Positions 9,728 through 17,179 of a stretch of 64,000 bases of DNA are shown one piece after another (the stretch's first letter is position 1; every line of letters begins with the position of its first letter). The notes under the pieces are model-generated. The model had not been told where the DNA came from. It made no database searches and was given only the letters and a program-made list of their open reading frames with translations. Both the position numbers and the translations under genes were made by a program. The stretch covers positions 434,001 through 498,000 of the forward strand of contig CAVPFL010000003.1 of assembly GCA_963703745.1 (NCBI GenBank), read 5' to 3'. Source of the DNA: AP-15 sp963703745. Its GTDB lineage: Bacteria > Pseudomonadota > Alphaproteobacteria > ATCC43930 > CGMCC-115725.

Positions 9728-10129
9728 CTAACTACTCTCCTGCTGCCCGCAGATGATTACGTCATGATCCTTGGCGGCGCGTCCCTCAAGTTCGATCTCC
9801 GCCTTGATGTATTGCTTCACATCCGGTTCCACCACTCTGGGTGTGCAGCGCAGCAGAAAGGCTTCAAGCTCGGGACCGACATGAGTCACCTTTCCGGAGG
9901 CAAAGCGGACATCGCCTCTGTAGACGTGAACCGGGCCCGCGGTCGGACCATCAAGATGGTCGATGGTAAAACCCCGATACCCTAGCGACGCTGGGGGACG
10001 TCCCGGCGCATCGGGGGCGGCCCACGCTCGCCCCAGCATACGAGCGAGGGCGGCGACCTGGGACGCCGACAGTTTCCACCGCGGGTCGGAGCGGCCTGAG
10101 AAAACGTTCAGGATCACTTCCACAGCCAT
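9728..10129 (-). CDS. Hypothetical protein with 'LGYRGF' domain
   Basis: 133 aa, no family recognised. Its first 60-70 residues align by eye with the N-terminus of the next gene upstream: VFSGRSDPRW here against VFCGSADPEW there, and LGYRGF at residues 49-54 against the same motif at 51-56. The remainder is short and acidic, with a final Cys (IICGQQESS). Nothing indicates a catalytic site, so it may be a stand-alone copy of a binding domain. Only 33 bp separate it from the upstream gene and none from the downstream gene. Confidence 0.6.
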   Translation of the reverse strand: MAVEVILNVFSGRSDPRWKLSASQVAALARMLGRAWAAPDAPGRPPASLGYRGFTIDHLDGPTAGPVHVYRGDVRFASGKVTHVGPELEAFLLRCTPRVVEPDVKQYIKAEIELEGRAAKDHDVIICGQQESS

Positions 10130-10162
10130 GTTGCACCCTACGACGTTTGCCCGCCTCTCGAA

Positions 10163-11038
10163 TCAAGAAATCTGCACGAGACCCGGGCGCACCTCAAAGT
10201 ATCCGCAGAACTGAATGTAGGGACCCCGGCTCGAGGTGCCAGGATCGGCGATGCGTATGCCGGCATTGTCGAGATTGCTAACCGCCGCTGAGCCCGGTTT
10301 ATGCGACCAGCATCCGACAGTATCCTGACGCCACCAATGGAAGTCCGTGCCTGGCCAGAGCGCTAGCGCAGCATAGAAACCCTGCGACGCTGGAGAGGAG
10401 AAGCCGGAAGCTGGAAGCAGACCATCGGCTGTGGCACCGCTAGTCACGTTGTTGAGGCCGAAAGGCGACGCGCAACCCGCTCCGCTTTTCTTCCCCGGGA
10501 CTGCCATCGAGTGCGTTATCATGTTAGCGCTGTAGTTGTAGCAATTGTTGAACGGCTGGACTTGCCAGCTATTCCACAGCGCAGGATTATAAACCGGCGC
10601 TTGAGCACCTGTACATGTCGGGCATACGGGTCCCGCTCCCGTCGCTCCGCGGCCCGCTGACGCGCCGCCAGAAACAGCCTGTGCTACCACTTCCATCACT
10701 TGCGGCTCCAGCCTCGGCTTCTGTTCGGAGACCGCCGCCGATTCTAGCAACCATCGCTCCAAAGTAGGAGAGGCCCGCCAGCTACGCGCCAACGGGTCGC
10801 GCAAAACCGAGACGGTACGGTTGTATATCCGCAATATTACCCGTCCCTCGGGACGCAACAGGTAGAGGCGAAAGCCTCGATAGCCGAGCAGCGACGGCCC
10901 TTCGATCTCTGGGGTAAAACGCTCCGCCTCGTCTGTCGTCAGCTGCTCGACGAGATCGGCTGTTTGGCGTGGCGTTAACAACCACTCAGGATCGGCCGAT
11001 CCGCAAAAAACCTCCAGCACGGCAACATTGGAACACAC
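10163..11038 (-). CDS. 'LGYRGF' domain protein with C-terminal Cys/His domain
   Basis: 291 aa. The N-terminal ~100 residues are the domain shared with the 133-aa neighbour. A linker follows with VCPTC (Cys139, Cys142), which may be a metal site or disulfide. The C-terminal ~140 residues hold FNNCYNYSAN (Cys166), then FHWWRQD (His234), WSHKPG (His246) and SNLDNAG. The order Cys, His, Asn/Asp recalls papain-like (NlpC/CHAP-type) hydrolases, but I cannot prove the fold. No signal peptide is seen. First gene of the four-gene minus-strand cassette. Confidence 0.6.
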   Translation of the reverse strand: MCSNVAVLEVFCGSADPEWLLTPRQTADLVEQLTTDEAERFTPEIEGPSLLGYRGFRLYLLRPEGRVILRIYNRTVSVLRDPLARSWRASPTLERWLLESAAVSEQKPRLEPQVMEVVAQAVSGGASAGRGATGAGPVCPTCTGAQAPVYNPALWNSWQVQPFNNCYNYSANMITHSMAVPGKKSGAGCASPFGLNNVTSGATADGLLPASGFSSPASQGFYAALALWPGTDFHWWRQDTVGCWSHKPGSAAVSNLDNAGIRIADPGTSSRGPYIQFCGYFEVRPGLVQIS

Positions 11039-11041
11039 CCC

Positions 11042-11065
11042 GATTGCGTTGCAATATTAGCAATC
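11042..11065 (-). promoter_or_regulatory. Inverted repeat in the promoter region of the 7.6-11.0 kb cassette
   Basis: GATTGC (11042-11047) and GCAATC (11060-11065) form an inverted repeat a few bases upstream of the first cassette gene. On the minus strand the interior contains TAATAT, a possible -10 box, with TTGTTG/TTGATA upstream at imperfect spacing. It would suit an operator for the winged-helix protein. Speculative. Confidence 0.3.
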
Positions 11066-11470
11066 GCACTCTATCAACAACCCTTCGGGAAGTCAACGCC
11101 CAAATCGCCGTCTACGATCCCAGCACGTCAAATCGCGAACTGCAATACGAGACCTCTTTACGACAACATACCATAGGCTTGGCAATCGTGGTAGATTCAT
11201 TTACACGCGTCAGTGGTTAAGAGGCTGCCTGCCTACAACTGCCTCCGGGACCGCAAGCCTCGATAGGTCGGCCGGACCGCCATTTTGGACGCGCTGGTTA
11301 GTCTTTGCTCGGCACAGAGCAAGGCGAAATGGTGGTCGGACGAGAGAATCGTCTCTGGCTCCAGAATATGGGGCGCGAGCTGTTGCCACCCGGCAATTGC
11401 TAAAATTGCATTTCAACAAATGCTCGCGCGTGCCGCTGCCGACCAATAGCTTTTCGGGAGGCTGGTCCAA
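11066..11470. other. Intergenic region
   Basis: About 400 bp between the cassette and ccmI, somewhat AT-richer in its left half. No convincing gene, repeat or terminator seen. Confidence 0.5.
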
Positions 11471-12607
11471 TTACTTTCCATCGGACGGGGCTTGGGGCGC
11501 GGGGGCAGACGAAGCCGCCGCAGGCGCGCCGACCGCTACGGCGCGGGCGCGCGCCGCTTCGGCCTTGTCGGTCTCCCCGAGCACGTCGTAGGCGCGGGCG
11601 AGACGTGCCCATCCTTCCTTGTCGTCCGGCTGCTGTTCGAGCCGCGCAGCGAGACGATCCACCATGCCGCGGATCATCGCTTGGCGCTCTTCCGGTGACA
11701 TCGACTGGGCGGCGGCGAGGTCCTGCGTCGTCGGGCCCGCCCGAATGTTCGCACTCGCTGGCGGTTCACCCGGCGCGACCTCGGCGAGGCGCGCCGCGAC
11801 GACTTTGCGCCACGGCGCGTCGGCCGGGGCATCGGCAAGCAGCGCTTGCAAGCCGGCCTTGGCCGCAACGTTGTCGCCGCGCTGCAGTGCGGTTTCGGCG
11901 CTGTAAAAGCGAGCACGCGGGTCGTTGCCGGATTTGGCAAACTCCGCCTCCGCCGCCGGTGTCACGGTACCTCCGGCGGCGAGCACGAGGACCTCGCCAA
12001 GCTCGGCGTGCAGCTGGGGCTCATCGGGCATCAAGGCAACGGCGCGACCGTAGGCCTCACGCGCGTCGCCGAAACGCTCGAGCGACGCCAACGTCCGACC
12101 GAGCAGGACCCAGCCTTCGGGATGATCGGGCTCGCGCTCGAGGCGTGCTTTCAGCTGGTCCGCCGCGGCGGCAAGTTCGGTCATATCGTGTGGGCTCGTC
12201 CCGCGCGCGGTCCCCGCAGCTGCCGGCGGATTGATCGCCGCAGGTGCGCCTACCGCGAAATAGACGGCAAGGACCGCCGCCGGCAATATACCGGCAACCC
12301 CGACCGCGGCGCCGGTGCGCCACGAAATCTCTGTCGGGTTGGCTCCGGCGAGCTCAGCTTCTTCGAGCTCCCGATCGGCTGCGGCCAGCATTCGTCGGGT
12401 GATCTCGGTTCGTACGGCGGCAGCCTGGTCCGGAGCGAGCCTTCCTTGCGCAAGCTCCGTTTCGATCTCCGCGAGCTGTCGCCGAAACATCACTTCGGCA
12501 GCCTCCCCTCTGCCCGCGCCGGGCCCGCCTCGCCATATGAGGGGTCGCAACAGAGCAGCCAGAGCCACCAGAACGAGCAGCCCGGCGACCGTCCAGAACC
12601 AGATCAT
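11471..12607 (-). CDS. ccmI: Cytochrome c maturation protein CcmI (CycH)
   Basis: Holds apocytochrome c by its C-terminus and presents it to the CcmF/CcmH heme-ligation complex at the periplasmic face. 378 aa from the ATG at 12607, which overlaps the ccmH stop by 4 bp. The N-terminus has a membrane span (MIWFWTVAGLLVLVALAALL), then a helical region FRRQLAEIETELAQGRL typical of CcmI, a second span near 110-130, and periplasmic TPR repeats (PEGWVLLGRTLASLERFGDA; KEGWARLARAYDVLGETDKA). Ala/Pro-rich C-terminus. Confidence 0.92.
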   Translation of the reverse strand: MIWFWTVAGLLVLVALAALLRPLIWRGGPGAGRGEAAEVMFRRQLAEIETELAQGRLAPDQAAAVRTEITRRMLAAADRELEEAELAGANPTEISWRTGAAVGVAGILPAAVLAVYFAVGAPAAINPPAAAGTARGTSPHDMTELAAAADQLKARLEREPDHPEGWVLLGRTLASLERFGDAREAYGRAVALMPDEPQLHAELGEVLVLAAGGTVTPAAEAEFAKSGNDPRARFYSAETALQRGDNVAAKAGLQALLADAPADAPWRKVVAARLAEVAPGEPPASANIRAGPTTQDLAAAQSMSPEERQAMIRGMVDRLAARLEQQPDDKEGWARLARAYDVLGETDKAEAARARAVAVGAPAAASSAPAPQAPSDGK

Positions 12608-13071
12608 CGAGGCTCGCCCAAGAGCAGCGCGGCGCGCTCGCTTTCGTCCGGGGTCAAGTCCGGCACTGACGGGTCGACGCGCCGGCGCCGCGCCCGGAGC
12701 AGCAGCCAGCCGCCGCCACCCAAAACCAGCACGGGTGGTGTCAGCCAAAGCACCCAGGTGAGCGGTGCGAAAGGCGGGTCGAGCAATACGAAGACACCGT
12801 ATCGAGCTGCGATGTAATCGAGAACCTGCTGATCGGTGTCACCGGCGACCAAGCGTTGACGTAGCAGCAGACGCAGATCGTGGGCGAGATCCGCGTTCAA
12901 TTCGTCGATCGACTGGTTCTGGCAGACCAGACAACGCAGCTCCTTGCTGAGGCCTCGTGCGCGCGCCTCCAGCGCCGGATCGGAGAGCCGCTCCGAGGGC
13001 TCGACCGCATGCACCAAAGGTGCCGCGATCACGACAAGCAGCACGGCTGCTAGGAGCCGCCGCACAATCAT
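12604..13071 (-). CDS. ccmH: Cytochrome c maturation protein CcmH (CycL)
   Basis: Thioredoxin-like helper that reduces the CxxCH of apocytochrome before heme attachment. 155 aa with a cleavable signal peptide (LLAAVLLVVIAAPLVHAV), the family redox motif LRCLVCQNQSIDELNADLA, and a C-terminal membrane anchor (LWLTPPVLVLGGGGWLLL). Lies 16 bp after ccmF and overlaps ccmI by 4 bp. Confidence 0.94.
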   Translation of the reverse strand: MIVRRLLAAVLLVVIAAPLVHAVEPSERLSDPALEARARGLSKELRCLVCQNQSIDELNADLAHDLRLLLRQRLVAGDTDQQVLDYIAARYGVFVLLDPPFAPLTWVLWLTPPVLVLGGGGWLLLRARRRRVDPSVPDLTPDESERAALLLGEPR

Positions 13072-13087
13072 CGGGAGTCCACTAGCA

Positions 13088-15076
13088 TCAAGAATCCACC
13101 GGTCGCGCAGCCGCTGTTACCGGCGCGCGGGCCACCGGCAGACGCATGCGCAGCCGGCGGTCGCTGAGCGAAACGAGGCCGCCCACCGCGGCAAGGACCG
13201 CGCCAAACCAGATCCACGGGACAAGCGGATTGTAATATGCCCGCAACACCCAGCCGCCCTGGCCATTGGGATCCCCGAGCGCTAGGTATAGGTCGCCAAA
13301 ACCGTTTGTCGCGATCGCGGTGTTCGTGGTTTGGCTCCGCGCCACCGGATACCAGCGGCGTTCGGGATAGAGGGTCATCGCCGTCGCGCCGGGCCGCTCG
13401 ACGCGGATCTCCGCGCGCTCGACATGGTAGTTTGCGACATCCCCTTCGGTTACGCCGACAAAACGCAACGTGCGGCCGGCAATCTCCAGCAAGTCTCCGG
13501 CATGCATGGTTTCGATCCGCTCGCTGCGCCATGCAGTCGAGACGACGATCCCGGCGATCAATACGCCAACACCAAAATGGGCGAGAGCATAGCCCCATGT
13601 GCCGCGCGGCAGATGGCGCAGCCGGCGCCAGGCAGCGGGCAGCGGCAATCTTGCAAGCCCGCTGCGATCGGCGAGATCGGTCAACACGCCGAGCATCGCC
13701 CAGGCCGCAAGCGCCACTCCCGCCAGCGCCGCCGGGGGGGCGGTGCGGTTGAAGAGGAAGACGATCACCGGCGCCAGGAATGCCCCCACAACGGCCGGTG
13801 ATAGGCGACGAAGCGCCGCCAACAGATCTCCGCGCCGCCAGGCGAGCACCGGGCCGATCACCATCGCGACAATGCCCGGCATCAGGATCGGCACAAAGGT
13901 CGCATCGAAATATTGTGGGCCGACACTCAGTTTGACGCCGCTCCACACCTCGGCGAAGAGCGGATAGAAGGTGCCGAGGAAAACTGTCGCCATTCCCGCG
14001 CAGAGCAGCAGGTTGTTGAGCACCAAGGCACCCTCGCGGCTGACCGGCGCGAACGGGTTGCCGGTTTCCAGACCCGGCGCGCGCAACGCGTAGAGCACCA
14101 GCCCGCCGCCGACCACCAGCGCGATCAGGACCAGGATGAAAACGCCGCGCGCCGGGTCGACCGCGAAAGAATGGACCGAGGTCAGGACGCCCGAGCGCAC
14201 TAGGAAGGTTCCGATCAAACTCATTCCAAAGGTCAGGATGGCGAGCAAAACGGTCCAGCGCTGCAGGGTCTCGCGCTTTTCGACCACGGCTGCCGAGTGC
14301 AGGAGTGCGGTGCCCAGGAGCCACGGCATGAACGAGGCGTTCTCGACCGGGTCCCAGTACCACCAGCCGCCCCAACCGAGCACGTAATAGGCCCACCAGC
14401 TGCCCAGGGCGATGCCGATCGTCAGCCCGCACCAGGCGCAGAGCGCCCAAGGCCGCACCCAGCGCGCCCATTGGGCGCCGACCCGCCCTTCAATCAGCGC
14501 GGCGATCGCGAAGGAGTAGGTGATCGAGAATCCGACATAGCCGAAATAGAGGAAGGGCGGGTGGAAGGCGAGCCCCGGATCCTGTAAGAGCGGGTTGAGG
14601 TCGCGCCCGTCGGCCGGGATCGGAAACAGCCGGTCGAACGGGTTCGAGGTCGCGATGATGAAGAGAAGCGTGCCAAAGCCCAAAAGGCCCTGGATCGCCA
14701 AAGTTCGCGCCCGCAGGCTTGTCGGCAGCGCCCGGCCGAAGGCGGCGACGAGACCGCCGAACAGGGTCAGCATCAAGACCCACAGCATCATCGAGCCTTC
14801 GTGGCTGCCCCAGACGCCGGTCACCTTGTAGAGCATCGGTTTCGCGGTGTGCGAGTTCTCGAAGACGTTGCGCACCGAGAAGTCCGAGATGATGTGGGCG
14901 TGCATGAAGACCGCGAAGGCGAGCGCCACTAGGCCGAACTGCAACAGCGCCGCGGGTTGCGACAGATCCATCAGCGCCCGGCTGCGCACCGACGCGCCAA
15001 CCAGCGGCACCGTGCTCTGAACGAGGGCCACGAGCATGGCGAGGATCAGGGCGAAATGGCCGATCTCTACGAGCAT
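13088..15076 (-). CDS. ccmF: Cytochrome c heme lyase CcmF (CycK)
   Basis: Large polytopic membrane protein that ligates heme to apocytochrome c. 662 aa, normal length. The tryptophan-rich WWD motif GWGGWWYWDPVENASFMPW is intact; conserved GVWGSHEGSMMLW and FLVRSGVLTSVHSFA are also present, with His residues in the loops that carry the heme ligands. First ccm gene of this block; no ccmE or ccmG sits beside it. Confidence 0.96.
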   Translation of the reverse strand: MLVEIGHFALILAMLVALVQSTVPLVGASVRSRALMDLSQPAALLQFGLVALAFAVFMHAHIISDFSVRNVFENSHTAKPMLYKVTGVWGSHEGSMMLWVLMLTLFGGLVAAFGRALPTSLRARTLAIQGLLGFGTLLFIIATSNPFDRLFPIPADGRDLNPLLQDPGLAFHPPFLYFGYVGFSITYSFAIAALIEGRVGAQWARWVRPWALCAWCGLTIGIALGSWWAYYVLGWGGWWYWDPVENASFMPWLLGTALLHSAAVVEKRETLQRWTVLLAILTFGMSLIGTFLVRSGVLTSVHSFAVDPARGVFILVLIALVVGGGLVLYALRAPGLETGNPFAPVSREGALVLNNLLLCAGMATVFLGTFYPLFAEVWSGVKLSVGPQYFDATFVPILMPGIVAMVIGPVLAWRRGDLLAALRRLSPAVVGAFLAPVIVFLFNRTAPPAALAGVALAAWAMLGVLTDLADRSGLARLPLPAAWRRLRHLPRGTWGYALAHFGVGVLIAGIVVSTAWRSERIETMHAGDLLEIAGRTLRFVGVTEGDVANYHVERAEIRVERPGATAMTLYPERRWYPVARSQTTNTAIATNGFGDLYLALGDPNGQGGWVLRAYYNPLVPWIWFGAVLAAVGGLVSLSDRRLRMRLPVARAPVTAAARPVDS

Positions 15077-15100
15077 CTCATCCTACCCGGGTCAGCGGCA

Positions 15101-15257
15101 AATTCCCGTGAACCGGGAAATTAACCGGGAAATTGCTGGATTCGACCCTGCTCATTTCAAAATCGTGAAGCATATCAAATAGTTGGTTCGATACTCACGG
15201 CTAGCCGAACCGGGAATTTCCGCGCAGAACCGGGAAATATCCGGGAATATCCGGGAA
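15101..15257. repeat. Cluster of CCGGGAA-core repeats upstream of ccmF
   Basis: At least six copies of CCGGGAA followed by A/T pairs lie in 157 bp, plus one inverted copy (AATTCCCG, 15101). AACCGGGAAATT is repeated perfectly in tandem (15111-15122, 15123-15134). A second group covers 15208-15257. The rest of the ccmF-hemA gap (15077-15418) shows no gene. Confidence 0.7.
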
Positions 15258-15418
15258 CCGACGCGGATTTAGCTTTCCTGCAGCTATTCGCGCACGAGCG
15301 TTTACCTTCATGCGAGGCATCATGCCAGCGAGATGTGGTGTCACGATGGCGGATACGAGCAAGATCACTGCTAAGCGGAGCTCGTCCGATTACGGGATCG
15401 AGGAATGTAAGCTTCGGG

Positions 15419-16624
15419 TCAGGCCGCGCGGCGCAGAGTGAGCCTGGTCCACACGTCGCCGAGGCCGGCGACCAGCGCCTCGATGTCTTCGTCGCTGTGC
15501 AATGGCGACGGGGTCAGGCGTAAGCGCTCGGTGCCGCGCGGCACGGTCGGATAATTGATCGGCTGGACATAGATGCGGTGACGGTGCAGGAGCTCGTCGC
15601 AGGCGGCTTTGCAGAGGCCAGGGTCGCCGATCATGACCGGCACGATGTGGCTCGGCGACGGCATCACCGGTAACCCGGCCTCGGCCAAACGGCGCTTCAG
15701 GGTTGCGGCGCGCTCCTGATGGCGCTGGCGTTCGATCCGGCTCGTCTTCAGGTGGCGGATCGCGGCGAGCGCCCCGGCGGCCAGTGCCGGCGGCAACGAG
15801 GTCGTGAAGATAAACCCCGGCGCGTGGCTCCGCAGAAAATCAATGAGTGCGGCCGAGCCCGCGACGTAACCGCCAACCGTCCCGAAGGCCTTGCCGAGCG
15901 TCCCCTGGATCACCGTCGGGCGATGCATGATGCCTTGGTCCTCGGCGATGCCGCCGCCGCGCGGGCCGTAGAGCCCGACGGCATGCACCTCGTCGAGATA
16001 GGTCATCGCACCGAAACGGTCGGCGACGTCGCACATGGCGCCGATCGGAGCGATGTCGCCGTCCATCGAATAGACCAACTCGAAACAAACGAGCTTGGGC
16101 CGATCCGAGGCCACTTGCGCCAGCAACTGCGCGAGATCATCGGGATCGTTGTGGCGGAAGATGTGTCTCTCGGCGCGGCTGTTGCGGATGCCCGCGATCA
16201 TCGAGGCGTGGTTGAGCGCGTCGGAAAACACCACCATACCCGGCAACTCGCGCGCCAATGTCGACAGTGCCGCGTCGTTGGCGACATAGCCCGAGGTGAA
16301 GATCAGCGCCGCCTCGCGCCGGTGCAGATCGGCCAGCTCGCGCTCGAGCAAGAGATGCACATGACTGTTGCCGGAGATGTTGCGGGTGCCGCCGGCGCCG
16401 GCACCGACCGCCCGCAGTGTCTCCTCCATCGCGGCGAGCACCGCCGGGTGCTGGCCCATGCCGAGATAGTCGTTCGAGCACCACACCGTGACTTCGGCGC
16501 CGATCCTATGATCGAAGGCGCGCGGAAAGCGCCCGCAGCGCCGTTCGAGATCGGCGAAGACACGATAGCGCCCTTCGGCGCGCAGCCCGTCGAGGCGCTT
16601 TTTGAAGAAGCCCTCGTAATCCAT
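15419..16624 (-). CDS. hemA: 5-aminolevulinate synthase
   Basis: PLP enzyme that condenses glycine with succinyl-CoA, the alphaproteobacterial entry to heme synthesis. 401 aa. PLP-binding lysine K245 in TLGKAFGTVGGYVAG; substrate loop CSNDYLGMGQHP; glycine-rich AGAGGTRNISGNS; DEVHAVGLYGPRGGG. C-terminal INYPTVPRGTERLRLTPSP is typical of ALAS. Its position beside ccm genes suggests coordination of heme supply with cytochrome c assembly. Confidence 0.95.
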   Translation of the reverse strand: MDYEGFFKKRLDGLRAEGRYRVFADLERRCGRFPRAFDHRIGAEVTVWCSNDYLGMGQHPAVLAAMEETLRAVGAGAGGTRNISGNSHVHLLLERELADLHRREAALIFTSGYVANDAALSTLARELPGMVVFSDALNHASMIAGIRNSRAERHIFRHNDPDDLAQLLAQVASDRPKLVCFELVYSMDGDIAPIGAMCDVADRFGAMTYLDEVHAVGLYGPRGGGIAEDQGIMHRPTVIQGTLGKAFGTVGGYVAGSAALIDFLRSHAPGFIFTTSLPPALAAGALAAIRHLKTSRIERQRHQERAATLKRRLAEAGLPVMPSPSHIVPVMIGDPGLCKAACDELLHRHRIYVQPINYPTVPRGTERLRLTPSPLHSDEDIEALVAGLGDVWTRLTLRRAA

Positions 16625-16645
16625 GGAGCCGCGACCTGGTTGCCG

Positions 16646-17119
16646 TTACTTTGGCTGAGTGAAATTCACGATTTTCTCGCCGGGCGGCGGTGTGGTGAAT
16701 TGGTTGACGGGGCTCTCCACCCCATCGCTTACACCATTGTACCCCATCAACGTCACCGTGTAGTAATAAGTCGTCTCCGGTTTCAGATTGTAGAGGCGCG
16801 CCCGGAACACCGTTTCTGGATGGGCCTGGTTGAGCCGGATGTGATTTTGCGCCGTCTGGCTCAAATCGCTGGGATCCGTACCATAGTGCACGACCGCGGA
16901 ATGATCGTCGTCCCCGCCAGGGTTGTTGGTGGTCCACCTGATAATCGCGAAGTCCTCTCGAGCGCCTTCGAGCATGGGTCCTTGGGTGATCTCGACGTGC
17001 GCGGCTTTCGGCGCTGGCGGAGGATTTTGAGCGGTGGTTGGGTTCGACAAGAGAAGGCTGCCGACGGCGGCGATGATCGCCAGTTTCACGAGCAGTCCGT
17101 TCATTGAACAAATCCCCAT
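16646..17119 (-). CDS. Secreted fibronectin type III-like protein
   Basis: 157 aa with a signal peptide (LLVKLAIIAAVGSLLLS, cleavage near TTAQ). The rest is one beta-rich domain: EDFAIIRWTTNNPG, VVHYGTDPSDLSQTAQNH, and the signature YNLKPETTYYYTVTL of FnIII domains like the N-terminal domain of purple acid phosphatases. No enzyme domain follows. The ATG at 17119 has AAGGGAAC upstream; the ATG at 17104 is an alternative. Lies 60 bp downstream of the di-heme peroxidase gene, probably co-transcribed; it could be a secreted partner. Confidence 0.75.
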   Translation of the reverse strand: MGICSMNGLLVKLAIIAAVGSLLLSNPTTAQNPPPAPKAAHVEITQGPMLEGAREDFAIIRWTTNNPGGDDDHSAVVHYGTDPSDLSQTAQNHIRLNQAHPETVFRARLYNLKPETTYYYTVTLMGYNGVSDGVESPVNQFTTPPPGEKIVNFTQPK

Positions 17120-17179
17120 TGCTGTTCCCTTGGAGAGGAGTATGGGGGTCGCGCGCAGCCCCCATACCTCTTTCAGGCG

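Noticed and set aside
13068..14471. Long open frame (467 codons) on the minus strand inside ccmF
   Set aside because: Same strand, other frame; Arg/Gly/Pro-rich translation without family features, while ccmF is unmistakable.
15719..17107. Long plus-strand open frame (462 codons) opposite hemA
   Set aside because: Antisense shadow of hemA and the FnIII gene caused by high GC; no family character.
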